From contig CALULY010000013.1 in the NCBI GenBank assembly GCA_944321635.1, positions 1 through 64,000 of the forward strand: 64,000 nt of DNA. Reading direction: 5' to 3'. The translations under genes were made by a program, and so were the position numbers. Every line of letters begins with the position of its first letter. Positions within the stretch are counted from its first letter, which is position 1. The stretch is from an uncultured Bacteroidaceae bacterium. Lineage in GTDB: Bacteria > Bacteroidota > Bacteroidia > Bacteroidales > Bacteroidaceae. The notes below the pieces were generated by a model, which searched no databases, had not been told where the DNA came from, and was given only the letters and a program-made list of their open reading frames with translations. Positions 34,914-43,558 of this stretch are shown piece by piece.

Positions 34914-34921
34914 TATCTTTG
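34914..34921 (+). promoter_or_regulatory. -7 box of the DEAD-box helicase gene
   Basis: TATCTTTG matches TAnnTTTG, 22 bp before the ATG. No TTG at the consensus distance. Confidence 0.5.
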
Positions 34922-34943
34922 CGTCGAATTTTATAAGATATAG

Positions 34944-36767
34944 ATGAAGACATTTGAAGAATTAGGCGTCTCCGCCGACCTGCTCAGAGCCATCAAGGAA
35001 CTGGGCTACGAATCGCCAATGCCGGTGCAAGAAGCCGTCATCCCCTACCTTTTGAACGACGAGTCAAGCGATGTCGTCGCCCTGGCCCAGACGGGAACGG
35101 GCAAAACAGCGTCATTCGGCCTCCCGCTCATCCAGAAAATCGACCTCAGCCTCCGCAAGCCGCAGGCGTTGATACTCAGCCCCACGAGGGAACTGTGCCT
35201 GCAAATCGCCAACGACCTGAAAGACTATTCCAAATACATCCCCGACCTGAGCGTGCTGCCCATGTACGGCGGCACGTCCATCGAGAACCAAATCCGCAAC
35301 TTCAAGCGCGGCGTGCACATCATCGTCGCCACCCCGGGTCGCCTCATCGACTTGATGGAGCGCAAAGTGGTCAACCTTGAGACCGTCAAAAAGGTGGTCA
35401 TGGACGAGGCAGACGAGATGCTCGACATGGGATTCACCGACAGCATCAACACCATCCTTGAACGTGTCCCCGAGGACAGGACGACACTGATGTTCTCGGC
35501 AACGATGTCCCCGGCCATATCCAAGATTGCAAAAAACTACCTCCACGATGCCCGCGAGATAGTCATCGGCACGAAAAACGAGGGAGCAAAGAGCGTCAAC
35601 CACGTTTACTACATGGTCCACGCCAAAGACAAATACCTTGCCCTCAAACGCATCGCCGACTTCTACCCCGACATCTACGCCATAGTCTTCTGCCGCACCC
35701 GTGCCGAGACGCAGGATGTCGCCGACAAACTCATCGGTGACGGCTACAGTGCCGACGCCCTCCACGGGGATTTGTCACAGGCACAACGCGACTTTGTGAT
35801 GGGAAAGTTCCGTCAACGCCGCCTGCAAATCCTTGTGGCGACCGACGTGGCGGCACGCGGCCTGGACGTGGATGACTTGACGCACGTCATCAACTACGGC
35901 CTGCCCGACGACATCGAATCCTATACCCACCGTAGCGGCCGCACCGGACGCGCCGGCAAGACGGGCACATCGATCTCGATCATCAACCTCCGCGAGAAAG
36001 GCAAGATGCGCGCCATCGAGAAAGTCATAGGCAAACAATTCGTCGCAGGCACTATCCCGACCGGCAAGGAGATATGCGAGAAGCAGCTCCTCAAAGTGAT
36101 GGACGAGATAGAAAAAGTGCAAGTCAACGAAGAGGAGATTGCAACCTACCTGCCCGAGATATACCGCAAGCTCGACTGGCTTGACAAAGAGGACCTCATC
36201 AAGCGTGTCGTGTCGCTGGAGTTCAACCATTTCCTCGAATACTACAGCAACGCCCGCGAGATAGCCATCCCCGACCAAGGCAAATCATCGCGCAAGGACA
36301 AGGGCGGCGACGCGGCCGGCGGCCGTGGCAAACGGGGCGGCGAGCGGTCGCGCGAGGCCGAACCGGGCTATTCCCGCCTGTTCGTCAACCTCGGCAAGAA
36401 GGATGGCATGACCCCGTCCATGGTGATAGATATGCTCAATCAGAACGTAGACCGCCGCGTGGACGTGGGCCGCATCGACCTCATGCAGACATTCTCGTTC
36501 TTTGAAGTCAAGGAAAGGGACGCTGCCGCTGTTGTCCGCTCGCTCGAAGGGCTGACCTACAACGGACGCCCCGTCAACGTGGAGCTGGCAAGCACCGACG
36601 AGACGGGACGCGGCGACAAAGGCGGACGCTCCAAAGGCTCTGCGCCAGCCCGCCGAGGCGGCAAGAAACAGCGCGAGGAGGAGGACTTCCGCAAATTCTT
36701 TGACGACGACACCCCGTTTGACGACGGAGGCGCATGGTACAAGAAACGCAAGAAACGCCGCCGCTGA
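34944..36767 (+). CDS. deaD: DEAD-box RNA helicase (DeaD/CsdA-like)
   Basis: 607 aa. Unwinds structured RNA in ribosome assembly or mRNA turnover. Q motif at the start ('FEELGVSADLLRAIKELGYE'), motif I 'AQTGTGKT', motif II 'VMDEADEMLDMGF', motif III 'SAT', and motif VI 'HRSGRTGRAG' lie in order within residues 1-375. Residues 375-450 form a dimerisation-like helical part, and residues 475-550 a DbpA-type RNA-binding domain ('RLFVNLGKKDGMTPSMVIDM'). A basic, Gly-rich tail ends 'KKRKKRRR'. It is monocistronic between a repeat array and a terminator. The domain order favours CsdA/DeaD over RhlE; the gene symbol is by family resemblance. Confidence 0.94.
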   Translation: MKTFEELGVSADLLRAIKELGYESPMPVQEAVIPYLLNDESSDVVALAQTGTGKTASFGLPLIQKIDLSLRKPQALILSPTRELCLQIANDLKDYSKYIPDLSVLPMYGGTSIENQIRNFKRGVHIIVATPGRLIDLMERKVVNLETVKKVVMDEADEMLDMGFTDSINTILERVPEDRTTLMFSATMSPAISKIAKNYLHDAREIVIGTKNEGAKSVNHVYYMVHAKDKYLALKRIADFYPDIYAIVFCRTRAETQDVADKLIGDGYSADALHGDLSQAQRDFVMGKFRQRRLQILVATDVAARGLDVDDLTHVINYGLPDDIESYTHRSGRTGRAGKTGTSISIINLREKGKMRAIEKVIGKQFVAGTIPTGKEICEKQLLKVMDEIEKVQVNEEEIATYLPEIYRKLDWLDKEDLIKRVVSLEFNHFLEYYSNAREIAIPDQGKSSRKDKGGDAAGGRGKRGGERSREAEPGYSRLFVNLGKKDGMTPSMVIDMLNQNVDRRVDVGRIDLMQTFSFFEVKERDAAAVVRSLEGLTYNGRPVNVELASTDETGRGDKGGRSKGSAPARRGGKKQREEEDFRKFFDDDTPFDDGGAWYKKRKKRRR

Positions 36768-36791
36768 CCTGCATCGCGGTTGGATAGGCTT

Positions 36792-36824
36792 AAAGGCACG
36801 GGAACGACATCCCGTGCCTTTTTT
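36792..36824 (+). terminator. Terminator of the helicase gene
   Basis: GGCACGGGA (36795-36803) pairs with TCCCGTGCC (36810-36818), followed by six T. Confidence 0.93.
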
Positions 36825-36896
36825 CGTCCATGACGGATGATGCACGCCAAGCACAAGGCCTTGGCGCATCGGCACGGCGCATCAATCCACCAGCAC

Positions 36897-37140
36897 GCCG
36901 GGAAAAGTCCATCTGGGTCGGGCATAAAGTCTATTGTCTCCTGGCATAAAGATCATTGCCTCCTGACATAAAGTATATTCAGAAGTTTTGTTTATATATT
37001 CAAAAGTTCTGTTTATATAAACAAAAGTTCTGAATATATAAACAGAACTTTTGTTTTTACTTTATGTACGGGGGAAATGAACTTTTCCCGCCGGGACATA
37101 GAAGTTTATGCCCGACCTAAGCGGATTTTACGCCCGGCGG
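36897..37140. repeat. Mirror-symmetric 21/22-bp dyad element, copy 2
   Basis: Inner dyads of the CARAAnTTYTG type centre at 36985, 37006, 37027 and 37048. Left outer units centre at 36907, 36929, 36951 and 36973; right outer units at 37060, 37082, 37104 and 37126. Symmetry centre 37016.5, with GTTTATATAAAC at 37011-37022. Its reverse complement closely matches the copy at 28019-28265. The stretch 37141-37374 is GC-rich with no recognisable gene. Confidence 0.95.
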
Positions 37141-37374
37141 CATCGCTTTTTCCTCTTGTCCTACTCATGCAAATGGCGGCGCACCTGATGCGGAGATGCT
37201 CGGTGCGCCCTCCATCATGTCCCATGCAACCCAGCCGGCACACAGCCCTGCGCGGCAAAACGGCAGGACAACCGGCTTCGCCCCCTGCACGTCCCCGCCG
37301 CCACCAGCGGTGGGACGGTGATGTCCAGGCGGCGCGCGGGGCGGCTGCGAGGCAGGTATTTATAGTGGGAAAGG

Positions 37375-37407
37375 TTGCAGGATTTAGAATAAAAGTACAT
37401 ACATTTG
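37375..37407 (+). promoter_or_regulatory. Promoter of the barrel protein-lipoprotein pair
   Basis: TTG (37375-37377), 22-bp spacer, TACATTTG (37400-37407). The leader is about 22 nt. Confidence 0.6.
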
Positions 37408-37435
37408 TGAAACTTTACTAAAAACGAAAAGATAT

Positions 37436-38269
37436 ATGCCAACAATCAACATCAAGGCTGCCGCCATCGGACGGATGGGGCTGTGCGCGGCGGCACTCGC
37501 ATTCGCCATGGCGGCCAAGGGGCAAGACATCGTGACCGACACGCTGGGGACGGATGCGGCGGACGTGCGGACGGAGATGCCTGCGGTGCTGCCCACACAA
37601 GCGGAAAGCGCGGATACTGTCACGCAAGGGAAGGACAGGGGCGACGATGAGGTGTGGAAGAAGCGGAGGAAGTACTTCAACCTCGGCTACCACACGGGCA
37701 GCCTCAAACCGGCCGGCCACGACGGTTACGAGTGCGGGAGCGAGATGGGCTTCGGCTTGGACGTAGGGCGCACGTGGTATCTTCACAAGCGGCCCATCGC
37801 GGGTCTGATGAAAGTGGGGCTGGACGCGACGTTCCTGAGCGTGAGCTATGACAAGCTGGATGAGGTCGATTATCCCGACAACCTGTTTGGCATCGTCATG
37901 GACGGCGGGGACGGCATGATGGACGAACTGGACGAGATGGTAGAGATAGGCAATCACCGCATCGACGTCGGGGTGCACGTCGGCCCGTCGTTGACAATCA
38001 ACCCAGTGTCGAGGTTGATGCTGAGGGCTTACTTCCACTACTGCCCGACCTACTCGATGCTGCTCATTGACGAGGAGTTTTGCGGCAACTATGCCTCGCT
38101 GTTCACCTACGGGCTCTCGGTGTCCTACGGGGTGATTGGCGTGGGTGTGGAGCACCGTTTCGGCAGCGGTAACTACGAATGCAACGCCTACTTGCCAATC
38201 TCCGACTTCAACGACAAGACGAAGCTGAAGACTTCGGCGGTCAACTTTTACATCAGTTTCAAATTATAA
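37436..38269 (+). CDS. Predicted outer membrane beta-barrel protein, unknown function
   Basis: 277 aa. The signal peptide covers residues 1-29 (ending 'AMAAKGQ'). Residues 30-75 are polar linker. Residues 78-277 alternate short amphipathic strands with turns ('KYFNLGYHTGSL', 'EMGFGLDVGRTWYL', 'IDVGVHVGPSLTI', 'LFTYGLSVSYGVIGVGVEHR') and end in Phe-Lys-Leu after an aromatic strand ('VNFYISFKL'), consistent with an 8-stranded barrel. I do not recognise a named family. The next gene, a lipoprotein, starts 15 bp later, so the two likely form an outer membrane pair. Confidence 0.75.
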   Translation: MPTINIKAAAIGRMGLCAAALAFAMAAKGQDIVTDTLGTDAADVRTEMPAVLPTQAESADTVTQGKDRGDDEVWKKRRKYFNLGYHTGSLKPAGHDGYECGSEMGFGLDVGRTWYLHKRPIAGLMKVGLDATFLSVSYDKLDEVDYPDNLFGIVMDGGDGMMDELDEMVEIGNHRIDVGVHVGPSLTINPVSRLMLRAYFHYCPTYSMLLIDEEFCGNYASLFTYGLSVSYGVIGVGVEHRFGSGNYECNAYLPISDFNDKTKLKTSAVNFYISFKL

Positions 38270-38284
38270 TAAGGAGGAAGCGAC

Positions 38285-39121
38285 ATGAAAAACATCACTC
38301 TACTGACCACGGCGGCATGGATGGCGGCTGCCATCGGTCTCTGCACGCTGTCGTCGTGCGAAAAGGATGAGGACATCCCGGCGGTGGACAACAGCGGCAC
38401 AGGCAATGTCAACCCGGCAAACGTCATCGTGGCTGACCCGTATGTGAAAGCAAACTACGAGAACTGGCTGGACTGCGAATACGTTTTAAACGAGCAAGGG
38501 CTGCTGAGCGAGGTGTGGGACGTTGATGTATACACGGACAACGAGGGTGTCACCCATGAGGAGAGAAGCCTCAGCCTGCGATACGAGTATGGCAACGGGA
38601 CAGCGACCTTATATGTGGAAGAGCCGCCCTACGACGGGACAGTCTACACCGTGTGCCAGTACCAGATCGGTGCTAACGGCTTCGCCAATTCGGCGATCAT
38701 GACCCATATGGCATCCGGCGACAGGTATTTCAGCAAGTTTTATTACGACAGCGAGGGGCATCTCATCAAGATCAACGACGGGGGTGACGAGTGCGTGCTC
38801 CGTTACGAGAACGGCAACCTCGCGTCCTACACCGACTATGCCGACGGCGAGGAGGAAGTGACTTTCAAGTACGGAGAAGAGAACAGGCTGAAGTATATGC
38901 CTTATCACTACGGACCGTCATCTTTTGAATCATCCTACCGCGAGGTGTGGTGGGCTTATTTGGCCGGGATAATGGGCAGACCGTCCAAGGACCTGGCAAG
39001 CGAAGCCTATATCGACTATCATGGCAAGTACACCAATGTGACGGAGACGGCAAACTATTACTATGACTACCGCACAGGCCTGCTTGAGAGTGTCACTTGG
39101 AATGAGGTTTATAATTACTGA
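38285..39121 (+). CDS. Lipoprotein with YD-like strand repeats (DUF4595-like)
   Basis: 278 aa. The signal peptide ends at lipobox 'CTLSSCEKDED' (Cys about 25). From about residue 55 the chain consists of short strand-turn repeats of the RHS/YD style: 'FYYDSEGHLIKINDGGDE', 'LRYENGNLASYTDYADG', 'FKYGEENRLKYM', 'YYYDYRTGLLESVTW'. This resembles DUF4595 and related Bacteroidales lipoproteins, for which no function is known to me. It is downstream of, and probably cotranscribed with, the barrel protein. A strong bidirectional terminator follows. Confidence 0.78.
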   Translation: MKNITLLTTAAWMAAAIGLCTLSSCEKDEDIPAVDNSGTGNVNPANVIVADPYVKANYENWLDCEYVLNEQGLLSEVWDVDVYTDNEGVTHEERSLSLRYEYGNGTATLYVEEPPYDGTVYTVCQYQIGANGFANSAIMTHMASGDRYFSKFYYDSEGHLIKINDGGDECVLRYENGNLASYTDYADGEEEVTFKYGEENRLKYMPYHYGPSSFESSYREVWWAYLAGIMGRPSKDLASEAYIDYHGKYTNVTETANYYYDYRTGLLESVTWNEVYNY

Positions 39122-39152
39122 GCGGAGGCGGCATAGCTCAAGCTGCGCATGA

Positions 39153-39200
39153 AAACATTGGCGGGCAACTCTCGATGACCGAGGTTGCCCGCCAATGTTT
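39153..39200. terminator. Bidirectional terminator between the lipoprotein and meaB
   Basis: AAACATTGGCGGGCAAC pairs with GTTGCCCGCCAATGTTT (perfect 17-bp stem). A- and T-rich flanks on both sides suit both convergent transcripts. Confidence 0.92.
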
Positions 39201-39223
39201 GCTTATCAGACGGCGAGGGGGCG

Positions 39224-40327
39224 TCATTTGCCTATCTCCCGCCAATAGGTGTCAAGCAGGTCTTTGGCTGCGGCAAATGATGTCTCAAGGCCTCCCAGGA
39301 CTTGCCGCTCCTTTTGCTCAAGCATCCCGGATATGCGGGGGTTGTTGTAGAAGCTGTCACGCAGATGCTCGTTGATGGTCTCGTACATCCAATACTTTGA
39401 TTGCTCGTTGCGCCGGTAGTCGAAATAGCCGTTGGCTTTGACGAAATCTATGTATTTGTAAACCATGTCCCACACTTCTTTCACGCCTATGTTATAAAAG
39501 CCGGAGTAGGTAAGTACCTGCGGCGTCCAGCCGGATTCGGATGCAGGGAACAGATGGAGGGCATTGCGGAACTGCGTGGCGGCGAGTTTGGCCTTGTCGA
39601 TGTTGTTGCCGTCGGCCTTGTTTATGATGATGCCGTCGGCCATCTCCATTATGCCGCGCTTGATGCCCTGCAATTCGTCGCCTGTCCCGGCGAGCTGTAT
39701 GAGCAGGAAGAAGTCTACCATCGAGTGCACCGCCGTCTCGCTCTGCCCTACCCCGACAGTCTCGACAAAGATGGTGTCAAATCCTGCCGCCTCGCACAGT
39801 ATGATCGTCTCACGGGTCTTGCGTGCCACGCCGCCGAGAGAGCCGGCCGACGGGCTGGGGCGCACAAAAACGTCCGGGTGGACGCTGAGCCGCTCCATGC
39901 GGGTCTTGTCCCCGAGGATGCTGCCTTTGGTCTTCTCGCTGCTGGGGTCGATGGCGAGGACGGCAAGTTTGCCCCCGGTGCGCTCAAGGACGTGCAAACC
40001 GAACACGTCAATCGATGTACTCTTGCCTGCGCCAGGCACTCCGCTTATGCCGATGCGGACAGAGTTGCCCGAGTATGGAAGACAACGTTCGATGACCTCT
40101 TGCGCCATGGCCTGATGCTCGGGCCTCACGCTCTCGACAAGCGTCACTGCCTGGCTCAGGACTGTCACATTGCCTGCGAGGATGCCGTCAACGAACTCTT
40201 GCACCGAGAGCATCTGGCGACGCTTGCGATGCATCTGCTTGAGATAGGGGTTGACGATTGAGGGTTGTTCGATGCCACTGTTGACGACAAGTCCCTTGTA
40301 CTGGCTGTTGTTCTCGGGATGTTCCAT
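39224..40327 (-). CDS. meaB: Methylmalonyl-CoA mutase chaperone GTPase MeaB
   Basis: 367 aa. G3E-type GTPase that loads and protects the B12 cofactor of methylmalonyl-CoA mutase. Walker A 'GVPGAGKST', 'AIDPSSEKTKGSILGDKTRM', 'VETVGVGQSE' (switch/Walker B region) and 'IINKADGNN' (base recognition, NKAD) are all in place, and the C-terminal dimerisation arm is present. Its client, mutA, begins at 62430, 22 kb away, rather than next door. meaB starts 13 bp after the DUF1573 gene on the same strand and is probably cotranscribed with it. Confidence 0.96.
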   Translation of the reverse strand: MEHPENNSQYKGLVVNSGIEQPSIVNPYLKQMHRKRRQMLSVQEFVDGILAGNVTVLSQAVTLVESVRPEHQAMAQEVIERCLPYSGNSVRIGISGVPGAGKSTSIDVFGLHVLERTGGKLAVLAIDPSSEKTKGSILGDKTRMERLSVHPDVFVRPSPSAGSLGGVARKTRETIILCEAAGFDTIFVETVGVGQSETAVHSMVDFFLLIQLAGTGDELQGIKRGIMEMADGIIINKADGNNIDKAKLAATQFRNALHLFPASESGWTPQVLTYSGFYNIGVKEVWDMVYKYIDFVKANGYFDYRRNEQSKYWMYETINEHLRDSFYNNPRISGMLEQKERQVLGGLETSFAAAKDLLDTYWREIGK

Positions 40328-40340
40328 ACGGTTAGTGAGA

Positions 40341-41402
40341 TTAAAGGTTGACGGTTATTACTTCTTTAGGGTGGGCCGGGTCGTTGGTGACGATGTAGAT
40401 GCGTGCCGTCCTGTGTCTCTTGACGTGTTTGAGGTTGAGGGACACCTTCATCTTGGTGAATTCACCCGGTGCGATGACTTTCTTTTTCAATGCCACGGAC
40501 AGGACACGGTTTGAGACTTGCAGACGCTCTATTGACAAAGGCGATTTGCCCGAGTTGCCTATCTCGATGGTCTTGGAGTAGCGCGACTTGTGTTTGGAGA
40601 GGTCAGGCGTCCATTGGGTCGCGCTGACGAAGATTTGCGGGGCATTGAGCAAGTCATCCTCCGTAACCTCCGACTTGTCAGGGAGCACGAATGCCGACAC
40701 CTCTATGTTCGTCTCGTCACATATCTTGTCGCCAAGAAAGCGTGAGAGATAGATGGATGTCTGGGTCAACCCCACGTCCTTGAGCTTGCTGCCATCGAGA
40801 GTCACCTTTATTTCTCCTTGCTGTCTATGTTTCAAGACTGCCGGCTCACAACTCATCGAAAGATAGGACGGCATCAACATCAACAACGGTTCGTAAGGCT
40901 CATCACCCATGTTGACAATGCTTATGTGCTTCTCGTAGTTCTGCCCCATCTCAACGTCATCAAACAGCAGTTCGTCGGTGTCAAGGAGCAAATCGCCTAT
41001 CTTGAAAGGGTGCGACTTGGTGTAATCGACCTTGCTGTTGGAAACCTCGCCGACAAGCGCGATGTTGTACATATATGGCTCGGCATTGCAGTAGACCGAC
41101 ATCTCTCTGAAGAAGTGCCCCATCAGCTTGGCATCGTATGTCACAGTGATCTCCCCCGACTTGCCGGGCGCGACCCTCGATGTGGGCCAGTCCGCCACGG
41201 TGCATCCGCATGATGTCGACACACGGTCAATCTTCAAAGGTTTGTCGCCGGTGTTGGTGAAAGTGAGTGTCGCCTCGGCAGGGCGGTTATATGGGATTAT
41301 CCCGAAATCGAGTTCCTGCGTGCCAAATGAGATGGCGGCCTGCGGGAACACCTGGCAAATGCCGAACAGACTGAATATGATGGTCAGAGTCTTTCGCTTC
41401 AT
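40341..41402 (-). CDS. Secreted DUF1573-domain protein
   Basis: 353 aa from ATG 41402 (MKRKTLTIIFSLFGI). A signal peptide of about 20 residues is followed by the DUF1573 motif: 'ELDFGIIPYNRPAEATLTFT' and 'VSTSCGCTVADWP' with the CGC pair. Two to three immunoglobulin-like domains follow (about 20-130, 135-240, 250-353). DUF1573 proteins are periplasmic or surface proteins of unknown role. The frame extends further 5' but lacks a signal peptide there. It is followed by meaB at 13 bp; the functional link is not obvious and may be only positional. Confidence 0.88.
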   Translation of the reverse strand: MKRKTLTIIFSLFGICQVFPQAAISFGTQELDFGIIPYNRPAEATLTFTNTGDKPLKIDRVSTSCGCTVADWPTSRVAPGKSGEITVTYDAKLMGHFFREMSVYCNAEPYMYNIALVGEVSNSKVDYTKSHPFKIGDLLLDTDELLFDDVEMGQNYEKHISIVNMGDEPYEPLLMLMPSYLSMSCEPAVLKHRQQGEIKVTLDGSKLKDVGLTQTSIYLSRFLGDKICDETNIEVSAFVLPDKSEVTEDDLLNAPQIFVSATQWTPDLSKHKSRYSKTIEIGNSGKSPLSIERLQVSNRVLSVALKKKVIAPGEFTKMKVSLNLKHVKRHRTARIYIVTNDPAHPKEVITVNL

Positions 41403-41438
41403 CTTATACAATAATATAATATATCCTGCATCAAGAGG

Positions 41439-41471
41439 CAAAGGTATATAAAAACATCCGATTGCCGCCAA
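41439..41471 (-). promoter_or_regulatory. Candidate promoter of the DUF1573-meaB genes
   Basis: Minus strand TACCTTTG (41446-41439) with TTG (41471-41469) 22 bp upstream; leader about 30 nt. Confidence 0.55.
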
Positions 41472-41528
41472 AAGCAGGATAGGACATTGCCGCACGGCAG
41501 ACAGCCGCCAGACCGCGCGGCAATCAGG

Positions 41529-42119
41529 TCAAAATTGGACTTCGGGGGCAGTCTCCGTCCCTTCCGCCGCCTCAAAGTAGGCTTTCTTCTCAAATCCGAA
41601 CATCCCGGAGATGATGTTGTTGGGGAACTTCCTGATGTAGGCATTGTAACCTTTTGACGCTTCGTTGAAGTTCCTGCGTTCGACGCTTATGCGGTTCTCC
41701 GTGCCCTCGAGCTGGGCCTGCAACTCAAGGAAGTTTTGGTTGGCCTTCAAGTCCGGATAGTTCTCCGTCAACAGCAACAGCCTGCCAAGAGCCGCGCTGA
41801 CCTCGCCTTGCGCTTCCTGGAACTGTTGCATCTTCTCGGGCGTGAGGTCATCGGCATTGACCATGACCTGCGTCGCACGGCTCCGGGCGGCTATCACACC
41901 CTCGAGCGTCTCCTGCTCATGGGCGGCATAACCCTTGACGGTGTTGACGAGATTTGGTATCAAGTCGGCACGGCGTTGGTACTGCGTCTCGACATTCGCC
42001 CAAGCTTTTCCAACGTTTTCATCCATCATGACCATTTTGTTGTAAGCCCTGACCGAGCAACCGCCGAGCAGAACTATGACCGCCACTACTACCAATAAGA
42101 TGATTGTCCCTCTCTTCAT
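41529..42119 (-). CDS. lemA: LemA-family protein
   Basis: 196 aa. The N-terminal segment 'GTIILLVVVAVIVLLGGCSV' is a TM helix or lipobox-like anchor (Cys21); the rest is the LemA helical domain ('VGKAWANVETQYQRRADLIP', 'NTVKGYAAHEQETLEGVIAA', 'FNEASKGYNAYIRKFPNNII'). Function is unknown, but LemA is nearly always beside a TPM-domain protein, as here (32 bp downstream of it). The pair probably acts at the membrane in stress or Psb27-like assembly roles; that is inference. Confidence 0.95.
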   Translation of the reverse strand: MKRGTIILLVVVAVIVLLGGCSVRAYNKMVMMDENVGKAWANVETQYQRRADLIPNLVNTVKGYAAHEQETLEGVIAARSRATQVMVNADDLTPEKMQQFQEAQGEVSAALGRLLLLTENYPDLKANQNFLELQAQLEGTENRISVERRNFNEASKGYNAYIRKFPNNIISGMFGFEKKAYFEAAEGTETAPEVQF

Positions 42120-42151
42120 ATCGTTTGTTTTTAATTAAAATGATTACTGCA

Positions 42152-43090
42152 TCAGAACTTTGAGCCTGCACCTCCGCCTCCGAAACTGCCTCCTCCGAAA
42201 CTCCCGCCGCCAAAGCCGCCGAATCCTCCGCCGCGCCCGCCACCGGAGCCGAAAAAGCCTCCCCAGAAAATCGGGCCGAAACCGCCCCCGCCGAAGTGGT
42301 CATCCCGGTCTTTGCGGATTTTCTTCTCCCTCGTGACCACCTGCCCGCAATGCTGGCACATCAGCGTACGGCGTACCACCTTGTAGGCTGCGGTCTCGGC
42401 GACAGTGGCAACGTCCATCGGGAAGAGTTTGTGCCGCCCACAGCGAGGACACTTGCGGCTCCGCCAATCGGAGATCTGGCTTGCGACAATGCCAATCACC
42501 GTGAGAGCCATTATGCCAGCAACGAATATCCACGCAAAGCCCAAACCTCCATCCTCCTCCTCTGCATCGGGCGACATCGACCCTTGCAAGCGGTCGCACA
42601 CGGCTTTGACGCCGTAGAACAGGCCTTCGTTCCATTCGCCACGGGCAAAGTGCGGATTCATCCACTGCGTCTGGATGCGCTTGCAGATGGCATCGGGCAA
42701 ATCGCCCTCAAGACCATAGCCCGTCACAAACTGGACGCACCTGTCGCCCGTGGCAAGCAGGATGACAAGGCCGTTGTCCCTGCCCTTTTTGCCCACGCCC
42801 CATTGCTGTCCGAGCTGGTGTGCGAAGGTGAAGCAATCGCCATCGGGCACAGACGGCACGACAACCACAGCCACCTCGATGGAGGTGGAATCTTCAAGCG
42901 TGGCAAGCATCGTGTTGATGGACTGCACCGTGACTTGCGACAAGACACCCTCGGGGTCGCTGACGTACAGCCGCTTGTCCTTGAGGCGGACATTGGGCAC
43001 ATCGGCCACATCGTAGGTCTGTGCCGGCACGGCAAATGCCACCATCAACATGACGGCAAGCAGCATGAGTTTGCATGACAATGTTCGCAT
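42152..43090 (-). CDS. TPM-domain membrane protein with Gly-rich tail
   Basis: 312 aa. Signal peptide 1-24 ('FAVPAQ'), TPM/phosphatase-like domain at about 30-170 ('RLYVSDPEGVLSQVTVQSIN', 'GKKGRDNGLVILLATGDRCV', 'TGYGLEGDLPD'), one TM helix near 190-210, a zinc-ribbon-like part with two CxxC pairs ('RKCPRCGRHKLFP', 'MCQHCGQVV'), and a tail made of Gly, Ser and Phe ('GGFGGFGGGSFGGGSFGGGG'). Cotranscribed with lemA from a consensus promoter. The insertion of a zinc ribbon distinguishes it from plain TPM proteins. Confidence 0.93.
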   Translation of the reverse strand: MRTLSCKLMLLAVMLMVAFAVPAQTYDVADVPNVRLKDKRLYVSDPEGVLSQVTVQSINTMLATLEDSTSIEVAVVVVPSVPDGDCFTFAHQLGQQWGVGKKGRDNGLVILLATGDRCVQFVTGYGLEGDLPDAICKRIQTQWMNPHFARGEWNEGLFYGVKAVCDRLQGSMSPDAEEEDGGLGFAWIFVAGIMALTVIGIVASQISDWRSRKCPRCGRHKLFPMDVATVAETAAYKVVRRTLMCQHCGQVVTREKKIRKDRDDHFGGGGFGPIFWGGFFGSGGGRGGGFGGFGGGSFGGGSFGGGGAGSKF

Positions 43091-43118
43091 CGGTCAAGTC
43101 ATTTGATTGCTTCGGGGG

Positions 43119-43148
43119 CAAATATAGGGAAAGGCGAGTGCATAGCAA
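43119..43148 (-). promoter_or_regulatory. Promoter of the TPM-lemA operon
   Basis: Minus strand TTG (43148-43146), 19-bp spacer, TATATTTG (43126-43119). Leader about 20 nt. Confidence 0.75.
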
Positions 43149-43286
43149 ACAGAAAAGCCCACTGGCTTTGATGTTTGGGTATGCCGAGCCGCATCCTATA
43201 TTATCCAACTATACGGGAAATACCCCGCTGCAACATAGGCAGCAGGCGCATTGCCGCCAGCCAATCATTGCGGCACGTCACGGTGA

Positions 43287-43405
43287 GGCAAAAGACATAC
43301 GATGAAAATGGCAAAAACACCGTATGTTTTGGCGGAAATCATTGTATGTTTTGGCCAAAAACATTGTATGCTATTGACAAAAACATCGTATGCTAATGGC
43401 ACGGG
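43287..43405. repeat. 22-bp dyad array, ACATnnnATG type
   Basis: ACATACGATG, ACACCGTATG, TCATTGTATG, ACATTGTATG and ACATCGTATG start at 43295, 43317, 43339, 43361 and 43383, exactly 22 bp apart, mostly preceded by AAAA. It sits between the divergent TPM and Nramp genes. The rest of 43149-43530 shows no gene. Confidence 0.92.
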
Positions 43406-43530
43406 ACAGCGCGCCACCCGGCAAAGCCCCGCATCCGGCCGACGCGGCATCCCGCACAACGTCCAAAAGGCATGACATGAGGGGGCGGCAATACCTACAA
43501 TCGGTTATTCCGCATCTGATGCCGATGCCC

Positions 43531-43538
43531 TAACTTTG
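43531..43538 (+). promoter_or_regulatory. -7 box before the Nramp gene
   Basis: TAACTTTG, 20 bp before the ATG at 43559; no clear -33 element. Confidence 0.5.
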
Positions 43539-43558
43539 CAGCAAACTGGAGGCTTGGC

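Noticed and set aside
36897-37140. Insertion sequence or MITE with terminal inverted repeats
   Set aside because: The whole element is an inverted structure of small units, not two termini; no target-site duplication could be seen at the edges. It is kept as a repeat of unknown type.
37077-37421. 114-codon plus-strand frame in the intergenic space
   Set aside because: It begins inside a repeat element and its composition follows the GC-rich spacer; no signal, domain or ribosome site.
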